DNA of 64,000 bases, from contig JBNKDE010000002.1 in the NCBI GenBank assembly GCA_050288105.1, forward strand, positions 1 to 64,000. The letters run 5' to 3'. Below, piece after piece: positions 1-7,029 of the stretch. The DNA comes from JACNJF01 sp050288105 (GTDB lineage: Bacteria; Pseudomonadota; Gammaproteobacteria; GCA-001735895). Position 1 is the first letter of the stretch. Each line of letters opens with the position of its first letter. The notes under the pieces are model-generated. The model worked only from the letters and a program-made list of their open reading frames with translations. It did not search any database and was not told the DNA's origin. Position numbers and translations under genes: made by a program.

Positions 1-422
1 ATGTTTGTTTGCACTTCCATTGTAACAACTGACTGAGGTTTAAGCCTTTTTATTGACGACTAACTGGGACAGCAGTGGGTCAGACTCGATCGATTTTTTA
101 TATCCAATAATACCGGCCTTTTAAAACAACTGATTGAACAGACAGTGCTTTATATCAGAGAAGACTCGAGGGTCAGGCCTTACATTTGACATACATCAGA
201 TAAACTCAAATTCTAGACTTTAGAAGTAAACATTAAATTCATAGATTCAAAGCAATATTCCCGTCCAGCCTGGTTTAGGAATGGAACAGTAAAATCTATC
301 TGTATTTGCTGCTTACTCCTGACCATATTGGTAATTTTTCAAAATAATTCTCTTAGATATTCAGTTGGCACCCCTAAACAATCTGATATAGTTTTGCACG
401 TTAAATAAATAAGGAAATTGCG
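1..422. other. AT-rich leader stretch without a gene
   Basis: Frames on the plus strand are broken by many stops and I see no convincing coding run, RNA gene or repeat. The only functional element supported is the ribosome binding site AAGGA shortly before the ATG at 423. Promoter boxes cannot be assigned with confidence because the whole stretch is AT-rich. Confidence 0.5.
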
Positions 423-1508
423 ATGGCGAAAATACGGGATTTTAAACTGGGCTCTGATGGTAGCTATCAACTGGTTAGAGTCTGTGAAAAGCGGAAGAGC
501 AACACACAAGATCAACCAAAGGACATAACTCTTTCCCTTGGGAATTTCCTTCCTTTTGACGATCTGAACACACAAACCCTCAATGTATCCAATATGCTTG
601 GCATGAAATTGCCAAAGTTCACTTTAAGATCAGGTCAAGTATACAACGCATTTGACGGAAAGCGTCTAATCTACGAAGTAGGATGTAATACTGTTATATA
701 TACGCTTATTAATGCTAAAGGAGGTGAAAGTTTTCGATTCTTCTTACAACCTCTGGATGGATTTGTATTTGATTCAACCAGTCGAAGCATTGCCGCTAAA
801 GTAGTTAACGCGACTGCTCCAATAAAAACTCTGGTTAAATACGAGATGTATTTTTTGCTGGGGCTTATTTCAACAGCAAGTACTGCCACTCTAATTTTAG
901 TGGTCGGGACAGATATTACAGTCTCAGGGATTATTGCCAAAAGCAAAATGGATGCTGCTAAAAAGTTCACTGAAGATCTATTATCAGAAAAAAAAGCAAT
1001 GGCTGAATATGCTCCAGTACTTCATTCAAAAATTGAGGAAATTTTCCTTTCTCAAACAAAGGTAAAATGGAAGACCTTCGGTTCTCAATTGCCCAAAACC
1101 ATAATTAAGGACGAGAAAACACAAGCCCAACTCGCGGGGGTATTAGCGGGAAAAGCTGCTATTTCACCAAAAGCATTTAATGTATGGACAGCTGTTTTCG
1201 CAATATTATCAACTGCAGTAATCAAGTCTGTTACAAAATCGCCTGAAGCATACTTGAATACTATTGATCAGAAATACAGGCCAATTTTAGATGATTTACG
1301 TTCAGTAGATTTCGATAATATTTCTGCTGGCTCAAAGGCTGTGGCAAAATTTCGAACTCTTATCGAAGAATCAGGCGTTAAAATAAGTAATGAAGAAGCT
1401 TTAGCTATTATTAAAGAAGTTAATAAAAACTCAGTAAATCTGGAGACAAGTCTCAAAAATGTACATAATTCACTCAATGAATTTTATCGAAGCGTTAAAG
1501 ATAACTAG
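423..1508 (+). CDS. Hypothetical membrane-associated protein
   Basis: I do not recognise this 361-residue protein. The first 140 residues are soluble-looking and mixed in composition. A hydrophobic stretch at about 143-175 (starting YFLLGLISTAST) reads as one or two membrane segments, and a weaker hydrophobic patch lies near 260-275. The rest is Lys/Glu-rich, probably helical, with coiled-coil character towards the C-terminus. AAGGA lies shortly before the ATG. The next gene, a lipoprotein, begins 12 bases downstream with its own Shine-Dalgarno, so the two are probably co-transcribed and may act at the envelope. Codon use is AT-rich compared with the catabolic genes to the right, which suggests accessory DNA. 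Confidence 0.6.
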   Translation: MAKIRDFKLGSDGSYQLVRVCEKRKSNTQDQPKDITLSLGNFLPFDDLNTQTLNVSNMLGMKLPKFTLRSGQVYNAFDGKRLIYEVGCNTVIYTLINAKGGESFRFFLQPLDGFVFDSTSRSIAAKVVNATAPIKTLVKYEMYFLLGLISTASTATLILVVGTDITVSGIIAKSKMDAAKKFTEDLLSEKKAMAEYAPVLHSKIEEIFLSQTKVKWKTFGSQLPKTIIKDEKTQAQLAGVLAGKAAISPKAFNVWTAVFAILSTAVIKSVTKSPEAYLNTIDQKYRPILDDLRSVDFDNISAGSKAVAKFRTLIEESGVKISNEEALAIIKEVNKNSVNLETSLKNVHNSLNEFYRSVKDN

Positions 1509-1520
1509 GAGCACACGAGT

Positions 1521-2165
1521 ATGATTTTGATGAGACATTTTCAAAATCCAATCAATGTGTTCTACTTATTAAGTATCTTGCTATTAATACCCGCATGTAA
1601 GACAAATGATATCAATGATAATAAACTCCTGTTACAGGACGCCGACGCTTTTTGTAAAATTCATTCTGCGGATAATTGGAAAGACTTAAAACGAGACATA
1701 TCTATTTCTGAGTTTAATACACTGATTAAGGCAAAAGTAAAATCAGTGCTAAAAACAAATGAGTTTTTAAATCTTTTAGATGATATGGACAGCGTAGAGT
1801 TTTATCGTGAGATGTACCCTACGGCAAAAGCAAAAATCGAATCATTAACGGGCAGCACGTGGGATTGTCCTGCCTACCAGAATTTCTATAAATTGAAATC
1901 ACAGCCCGTTAACCTTGAACAACAGGAATCACTCGAACCTCAAATTATTGTAAATTCTTCAGATCAGTATTTCCTTCTAGGTGATCCATTAAGTTTAAGT
2001 ACAGATAAATTGGAGATATTCATTCACTCAAGGACTAAAGACCAGACAGACTCACCTATTATCATCCTATTAAAGGCTGGAGCCACAGATTTGGCGTTAC
2101 AAAAATTGTTTAAAGCGCTATCGTCGTTAAAGGTTACCAATGTGAGAGTGATAAGCGAGGAATAA
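1521..2165 (+). CDS. Putative lipoprotein of unknown function
   Basis: The 214-residue product begins with a signal peptide whose hydrophobic core (FYLLSILLLIP) ends in a lipobox-like LIPAC, so Cys26 is the likely lipidated residue. The mature part is polar and charged, and I recognise no family. AGGAG sits about 10 bases before the ATG at 1521, which favours this start over the internal ATG at 1530. It follows the preceding membrane protein by 12 bases and is likely co-transcribed with it. After the stop codon the same frame stays open to 2372, so either the gene was once longer or a second relic follows; see the next entry. Confidence 0.6.
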   Translation: MILMRHFQNPINVFYLLSILLLIPACKTNDINDNKLLLQDADAFCKIHSADNWKDLKRDISISEFNTLIKAKVKSVLKTNEFLNLLDDMDSVEFYREMYPTAKAKIESLTGSTWDCPAYQNFYKLKSQPVNLEQQESLEPQIIVNSSDQYFLLGDPLSLSTDKLEIFIHSRTKDQTDSPIIILLKAGATDLALQKLFKALSSLKVTNVRVISEE

Positions 2166-2372
2166 AATAACTACGATACCAAATTAATTGGTATCAAGGG
2201 TCATGGGGTCAACCAAACAACTGAGTTTGAAGCAATCATGGACCAACAACACACTCTAAAAAAGGATCCAGAGATTTCATATCAACATTATGTTAATAAT
2301 GTATCCGCATTAACTGGTGAAATATTTTCATATCCTGATTTAAAAATCCATTTTCAGGAAACACTGAAATAG
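2166..2372 (+). pseudogene. Short open frame after lipoprotein; relic or small gene
   Basis: Directly after the lipoprotein stop codon the same frame remains open for 68 codons to a TAG at 2370-2372. An internal ATG at 2238 would give a 44-residue protein. The translation (for example YQHYVNNVSALTGEIF) has a protein-like composition rather than a random one, but there is no clear ribosome binding site. Either a stop codon truncated a longer lipoprotein gene, or this is the end of another gene lost by deletion. I recognise no family. Confidence 0.3.
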
Positions 2373-2450
2373 CTGCTCTTATTCGAAGCCCGGTGATCTA
2401 GGACCTCAATACTTTCAAAAAAAATAACCTACAAAATAGTCTTTCTCACC

Positions 2451-2747
2451 TTGACCAGTTTAAACGTGATATTTGGACTACTGGTTACTGTACTCATGAT
2501 GGGTGGGGATTTTTTGAATATTATGAATGAAGCATATTCAGAAGGTCAGCTTCAAACATTTGATACTTTTTTTCTTACCTATATCCTTCACCCTGCAACA
2601 GGAATAATCTATTCTACATTATTTATTGGACTTGCTGTTTATCAATTTCAGATAACCTCTATCTCATTACGTTACATATTACATCTTGTGCTATTATTTT
2701 TGTCTTGCCTCATTTTATTAGAGATAGCTTTACTATTCTCGAAATAA
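2451..2747 (+). CDS. Small membrane protein, TTG start
   Basis: A 98-residue, strongly hydrophobic protein with three likely membrane helices, at about 4-20, 43-65 and 72-95. The polar loop between the first two carries acidic residues. The only start in this frame that covers the first helix is TTG at 2451, and no strong Shine-Dalgarno precedes it, so the start is uncertain. I recognise no family. It lies in the AT-rich block among lipoproteins and relics, with about 80 bases separating it from the relic on its left, so it may be a stand-alone gene or a surviving fragment of a larger one. Confidence 0.45.
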   Translation: MTSLNVIFGLLVTVLMMGGDFLNIMNEAYSEGQLQTFDTFFLTYILHPATGIIYSTLFIGLAVYQFQITSISLRYILHLVLLFLSCLILLEIALLFSK

Positions 2748-2879
2748 GTCTGAACTTCAGGTTCATATCGAGATAAAGAATATGGATACCGCTCTCGTTT
2801 TGTTTTTCGAAATCGAATGTCCGTCACATTATAATAATCATAATGCGAAAAATGACTTCAAATTCCTTTTAATCCAGCC

Positions 2880-2999
2880 ACCTTTGTGAGTAACGGTGGC
2901 CCCACTGGTGGCTGTATTCACCTGGAAATCGGTGATGCAAAGCGAGTATACGACTGGGTTGACCAGAAAACACGTATAACAATGGATTACCCCTGGTAG
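2880..2999 (+). pseudogene. Relic of an L,D-transpeptidase (YkuD) C-terminus
   Basis: An open frame of about 40 codons ends in TAG at 2997-2999. It contains GGCIHLEIGDAKRVYDWV, then a Thr-x-Ile strand. This matches the end of the YkuD catalytic domain, where a (S/H)GCIRL motif carries the catalytic cysteine and is followed by a DA-x-x-(L/V)YDWV helix and a TPVTI-like strand. The N-terminal catalytic part and a start codon are missing. An adjacent frame upstream (DFKFLLIQP, about 2850-2876) may be the preceding strand after a frameshift. The family assignment is inference from this short match. Confidence 0.5.
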
Positions 3000-3009
3000 G
3001 TTAAAGATT

Positions 3010-3444
3010 ATGATTCAAGCTTTCTTTTTATTAATAACTTCATCCCTGCTCTTTGGCTGCGCAAGCCTGCCACAACAAATCAATATCTTAGGTACGTATA
3101 AAGTTGAAGACAGAACATGCAGAGGATCAGATGTTCAAATTCAATCTTGCCAGCAAATCAGATTACTTGAATTCGTGAAAGGCAATTTTTATACAATTTC
3201 AGATAATGAAGTAGCTTTTGTCACCTGGTCCGGTGATAGAAATGAAGACTTATTGTACTCAGCAAAAAAATACAATGGTCAACTTATCGTTTACGCTTTC
3301 CCCACCTCACTGTCTCTTTCTGAAGATACAGGGCTATATAGATTTGGAAGTAACAATGCTAGCGATATGTCTGAGTTAAAATTTACTCGAATGAGTGGTA
3401 AAGACATTAACTTGTTACAAAAAGAATACCCCGGTAATGAATAA
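3010..3444 (+). CDS. Putative lipoprotein of unknown function
   Basis: The 144-residue product starts with a short signal peptide (IQAFFLLITSSLLFGC) ending in a lipobox LFGC, so Cys17 should be lipidated. The mature protein contains two further cysteines close together (around residues 37 and 46) that could form a disulfide. It looks like a small beta-rich envelope protein, roughly lipocalin-like in size, but I do not recognise the family. It begins 10 bases after the L,D-transpeptidase relic, so it may once have been co-transcribed with that envelope gene. The Shine-Dalgarno is weak (GGTTAAAG before the ATG). Confidence 0.55.
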   Translation: MIQAFFLLITSSLLFGCASLPQQINILGTYKVEDRTCRGSDVQIQSCQQIRLLEFVKGNFYTISDNEVAFVTWSGDRNEDLLYSAKKYNGQLIVYAFPTSLSLSEDTGLYRFGSNNASDMSELKFTRMSGKDINLLQKEYPGNE

Positions 3445-3664
3445 GAAAGCTTACAGGAGTTACTCGGTCAATTTGATCAAAAACCTGGGAGAGTTTACGT
3501 GATCCAATCTTGTCTTTTGCCTCGATTTGAAATAAAAACCTCATTCAGACTCACTCACAGCTTTCACCCAAATAACTTCGCTAAAGAATTACTTTGATCC
3601 GATCTGGTTTAGCTGACATTGATGCTCCGATGAGGGTTTAAAGGAGTTTTCTCGATATGGCGCA

Positions 3665-3913
3665 CTACTTTTTAACCAGTCTGACTACAAAGAGTAGTAG
3701 AACGGCTCCAACAGTGGCGGTAATGATAGATCCGATTAAACCATGCATGGCAATACCTAACTGGCCAAATACAAACCTGCCGAGTACCGCGCCAATTATG
3801 CCAACAACAATATTACCAAGTAGGCCGAAACCACCACCCTTGATTAATATTCCTGCCAACCAACCTGCTATGGCACCAATCACCAATAATATTAACAGTC
3901 CTGTTAGATCCAT
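3665..3913 (-). CDS. GlsB/YeaQ/YmgE family stress membrane protein
   Basis: An 82-residue, very hydrophobic and glycine-rich protein of the transglycosylase-associated (GlsB/YeaQ/YmgE) family. Typical signs are the first helix followed by GAIAGWLAG, the central GNIVVGIIGAVLG with GxxxG packing motifs, and a last helix ending in a basic tail (VRLVKK). Three membrane helices are expected at about 5-25, 30-50 and 58-78. Members sit in the inner membrane and are induced by stress or stationary phase; the molecular role is not established. AGGTGAA lies just before the ATG. The gene is monocistronic and faces away from the lipoprotein gene on its left. Confidence 0.85.
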   Translation of the reverse strand: MDLTGLLILLVIGAIAGWLAGILIKGGGFGLLGNIVVGIIGAVLGRFVFGQLGIAMHGLIGSIITATVGAVLLLFVVRLVKK

Positions 3914-4127
3914 AATTTCACCTATTTTATTTAATTCGTTTTCACTGTAGTCGGCAATGCCCTAACGTAATGGAGAAAACCATCGGGCTAGTCTATTCAG
4001 TATATCGGTTATGAATTGAAAATTTTGTAAAATCCGGCTCAACCACGGGTAGGCGGCGCAAAACCACTACACAACAACAGCTACTGTAGTGAGCAATGGC
4101 GGAGGTATTTGTGAGGTTGAAAAAGGG

Positions 4128-5558
4128 TTAGCCGGTAGCGAATTTTTGCTCGTTTAACAGGCAGGCCTGTTCCCCGATGATTTTTATAGCGTGTTCAACT
4201 TTCTCATTATGCGGGGATGCATAATTCATCCGCATGCAGTTTGTGTATTTACCCGTGCTGTTAAACAAAGCACCCGGTGCAATACCGATATTGAGTGGCT
4301 TTAGTTTTTCATTGAGTTCAAAGCTGTTTATGTGTTCGGGGAGTACAATCCACAGGTTTAAGCCTCCACCCGGATAGGTCATTTTGGTGCCTTCCGGAAA
4401 ATATTGACGTACTGCCTGTATCATCAGATCTCTGTTTTTATGGTACTGGTGTTTAGCTGCCAGGTTATGTCGGTCGTAGTAACCCTGTTTGATAAATTCT
4501 GAAATCACCTGTTGCGGTAAGATGGGCGAAGAATAAGAGCTGATGAACTTCAGGTGTTCAATGACTTTTCCATAGCGTCCTGCGGCCACCCAGCCCACTC
4601 TAAACCCTGGAGCGATGGTTTTGGAGAAGGATGAGCATAGTAGCACCCTACCCTCTGTATCGAATGATTTAATGGTTCTTGGGCGCAGGCTTTGGTAAAT
4701 CAGATCGCCATAAATATCATCTTCAATAATGGATATGTCGTATTTGGCAGCCAGTTTCAGTAGCTTAACTTTATTTTCATCAGGCATGATGTAGCCCAAC
4801 GGGTTATTAGAGGTTGGGATCAATTGAATGACCTTGATGGGCCATTGCTCCAGCGCAAGCTCAAGCGCAGGCAGGCTAATACCGGTTTCAGGGTGGGTTG
4901 GTATTTCCAGCACTTTTAATTGATTCGATTGTATCGCCTGTACCGAGCCGTAAAAAAAAGGTGAATCGACAGCAACTATATCCCCCGGTTGGGTAACGGC
5001 CTTTAAGCTTAGTGACAGGGCTTCCTGACAACCCGAGGTGACAACAATATCATCAGGATGCAATGAGCAGCCTGACAGGAGCATGAGTCGCACGATCTGT
5101 TCGCGCAAGCTGTCGGACCCCTTGCCTGCTTTGGCCTGGAAAAGGACCTGAGGCTGATATTTTGCGATTTCCTGGTAAATGCGTTGCAGTGGCTTGAGGG
5201 TTTTTAGTTCCAGGTCCGGTGTGCCTCTGCCAAAAGCCATAAAACCATTTTTTCTCTCGGTGGCAGTTAACGCCAGTACTTCATCCCAGTTATCTACTTC
5301 GACGGGTTTCTGGTCTGGACGGCTTGTATCCGGTAACAGGTGATGCGTCTGGATCGGTTTGACGTAATAGCCTGATTTGGGTCGAACAATAGCAAGGCCG
5401 GTGTCTTCCAGTAAACGATAGGCTTCCTGTACCGTAGAAATACTGACATTGTGTTGCTGGCTCATGTCACGTATAGACGGGAGCTTTTGATTGACCTCGA
5501 AATACCCGTTTTCGATTTGGTCAGAGATGGTGCCATACAGACGTTCATAGAGTTTCAT
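4128..5558 (-). CDS. MocR/PdxR-type GntR regulator with aminotransferase domain
   Basis: A 476-residue regulator of the MocR class. Residues 1-70 form a GntR winged helix-turn-helix (YEQL-type start, SIRDMSQQHNVSISTVQEAY). Residues about 110-465 form a fold-type I aminotransferase domain, with the PLP-binding lysine in SSFSKT and the downstream arginine in GFRVGWV. Such proteins bind PLP and usually act as effector-sensing regulators rather than enzymes. The gene diverges from a DUF1127 gene. The shared 170-base intergenic region carries six related half-sites (separate entry), which is the arrangement expected for its operator. The regulated pathway cannot be read from the sequence. Confidence 0.9.
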   Translation of the reverse strand: MKLYERLYGTISDQIENGYFEVNQKLPSIRDMSQQHNVSISTVQEAYRLLEDTGLAIVRPKSGYYVKPIQTHHLLPDTSRPDQKPVEVDNWDEVLALTATERKNGFMAFGRGTPDLELKTLKPLQRIYQEIAKYQPQVLFQAKAGKGSDSLREQIVRLMLLSGCSLHPDDIVVTSGCQEALSLSLKAVTQPGDIVAVDSPFFYGSVQAIQSNQLKVLEIPTHPETGISLPALELALEQWPIKVIQLIPTSNNPLGYIMPDENKVKLLKLAAKYDISIIEDDIYGDLIYQSLRPRTIKSFDTEGRVLLCSSFSKTIAPGFRVGWVAAGRYGKVIEHLKFISSYSSPILPQQVISEFIKQGYYDRHNLAAKHQYHKNRDLMIQAVRQYFPEGTKMTYPGGGLNLWIVLPEHINSFELNEKLKPLNIGIAPGALFNSTGKYTNCMRMNYASPHNEKVEHAIKIIGEQACLLNEQKFATG

Positions 5559-5578
5559 AGGCTACTAATACCATAAAA

Positions 5579-5728
5579 CATGACAGACGTTCAATTTTTG
5601 CCGCGCAAACAGTACAGATTTTCTCGCGCGCTTCATGACAGATATAAAAATACGCGATCTGTACTGCCAATTAAATTTTGAGGTGAATCTGTCATGAAAA
5701 TACAGAGTTATTTAAATTATCTGTACTG
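5579..5728. promoter_or_regulatory. Array of ATCTGTACTG-type half-sites, probable MocR operator
   Basis: Six related motifs lie between the divergent MocR and DUF1127 genes: CATGACAGA (5579-5587), CAGTACAGAT (5610-5619), TCATGACAGAT (5633-5643), ATCTGTACTG (5657-5666), ATCTGTCATGA (5687-5697) and ATCTGTACTG (5719-5728). The first three are in inverted orientation to the last three. MocR regulators are known to bind direct and inverted repeats in such divergent regions, so this is the probable operator. Confidence 0.65.
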
Positions 5729-5749
5729 GAAATGTTGGGGGTCACAGAT

Positions 5750-5980
5750 ATGCTTTTAATTAATGTTAAATCCGAGTCAGCATTGCTTTATGGCTTGAAA
5801 AAGCGGGTAGCGTTATATATTCAACGCTCCAGAACTCGTAAACAACTGCGCGAACTGGATGACACAGTCCTGAAGGATATCGGGCTGACCCGCCAGCAGG
5901 CTGAACAGGAGGCGCGGCTTTATTTCTGGCAGGGTGATGACATCTTGCTGACTGATGATTCACGCTGCATCGAGTTATAG
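5750..5980 (+). CDS. DUF1127 small basic protein
   Basis: A 76-residue protein with the DUF1127 signature in its middle: an arginine-rich segment (QRSRTRKQLRELDD) followed by VLKDIGLTRQQAEQEA. Small DUF1127 proteins are common in proteobacteria; several have been linked to RNA binding and to phosphate and carbon control, but the role here is unknown. I place the start at ATG 5750 because GGGGG lies 8-12 bases upstream. The in-frame ATG at 5732 adds six residues and has no ribosome binding site. Divergent pairing with a MocR gene and the half-site at 5719-5728 suggest that MocR controls it. Confidence 0.8.
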   Translation: MLLINVKSESALLYGLKKRVALYIQRSRTRKQLRELDDTVLKDIGLTRQQAEQEARLYFWQGDDILLTDDSRCIEL

Positions 5981-5994
5981 CATGCTATCCTGCT

Positions 5995-6192
5995 TTATGC
6001 GTACCCAGTATAGCCCAGCACTTCAAGGCTGCCAGATGAGCAGGCGGCGTTACTGACACGCGGGCTGGAGCTGCCCTTGTGTTCATCCTGGTTGCTGATA
6101 CCGTTGCTGTCCTCTGCAAATTTCGATAAGGCCTGCGGGTATCGTTCAAGAAATTCTTAGCTCTCTGGCCCGTTTTTCAATAATACAGGCAT
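5995..6192 (-). pseudogene. Small open frame split by a stop, downstream of SDR gene
   Basis: Reading leftwards from an ATG at 6192, the frame gives 11 codons, an in-frame TAA, then 53 more codons to a TAA at 5995. The second part (EFLERYPQALSKFAED, later SSGSLEVLGYTGYA) has a protein-like composition. It follows the SDR stop by about 10 bases on the same strand, so it may be a decayed second gene of that operon. I do not recognise it. A chance open frame is possible. Confidence 0.25.
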
Positions 6193-6202
6193 ACTCCCTG
6201 CG

Positions 6203-6973
6203 CTAAATAGATCCTGCGTCCACCATAAAATTGCTGGCAGTGCACATACGCGCATCATCGGAGGCCAGGAATAGCACCATACGTGCAATGTATATGGGAT
6301 CGATGGGTGTGTGCAGGCACTGGCGCTTGAGTTGAGCCGCCAGTGACTCATCGGTAACCCAGAGTTCTTGTTGCCGTTCGGTCATGACCCATCCGGGAAC
6401 AACGGTATTGACGCGGATACCATGATGCCCCAGATCCCTGGCCATGGTTCGGGTCAGTCCATGGATTGCGGCCTTGGCTGTGGCGTAGACCGGAAATCCA
6501 CCACCGGCTTCCCACCAGGAATTTGACCCCAGGTTGATGATTGAGCCCTCTCCCCTTTCTATCATGCCCGGTGCCACGGCCTGGATGGCGAAAAACTGAT
6601 GCCGAAGATTGGTTGCCATTCGTTCATCCCAGTACTCAGCGCTTACTGATTCCCAGCTATGACGGTCATCATTTGCCGCATTATTGACCAGTACATAGGC
6701 TGGTCCGAGCTTATGCTGCAGATCTGATATAGATTGTTTGAGCGATGCGATATCGCATAAATCAGTTTCAGCAAACAGGCAATTGCCTTTCAGTTCTTCA
6801 ACCAGTCTGGTGGCAAGCTCAACATTTCGATCCAGAAAACCCACTTTGGCGCCCTGCTCGACAAACACCCGAACCATGTCTGCACCAATGCCAGACGCCC
6901 CGCCCGTGATAAAGACGACTCGATCTTTAAGTGAGGGATGTTGCGACCATAAATTTTCAGCGTTGTTGTTCAT
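6203..6973 (-). CDS. Short-chain dehydrogenase/reductase (SDR)
   Basis: A 256-residue classical SDR acting on NAD(P)(H). The Rossmann nucleotide-binding motif is TGGASGIG (about 24-31), followed by the acidic FLDRN that favours NAD(H). The structural NNAAN, the catalytic serine in GSNSWW, and YATAK (catalytic Tyr and Lys) are all intact. The C-terminal VPGWVMTERQ resembles sugar dehydrogenases of the xylose/arabinose type, but the substrate cannot be fixed from sequence. GGAG precedes the ATG. The gene lies alone between the DUF1127 gene and a c-di-GMP protein, followed only by a decayed open frame. Confidence 0.85.
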   Translation of the reverse strand: MNNNAENLWSQHPSLKDRVVFITGGASGIGADMVRVFVEQGAKVGFLDRNVELATRLVEELKGNCLFAETDLCDIASLKQSISDLQHKLGPAYVLVNNAANDDRHSWESVSAEYWDERMATNLRHQFFAIQAVAPGMIERGEGSIINLGSNSWWEAGGGFPVYATAKAAIHGLTRTMARDLGHHGIRVNTVVPGWVMTERQQELWVTDESLAAQLKRQCLHTPIDPIYIARMVLFLASDDARMCTASNFMVDAGSI

Positions 6974-7029
6974 TTGATACTCCGGATTCTAAGACAAAAC
7001 GTAATATTCAGCATCGCTGCTGACAACGT

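Noticed and set aside
3445..3664. Possible integron attC site between small orphan genes
   Set aside because: No GTTRRRY core with a matching inverse core was found, so a cassette array is not supported.
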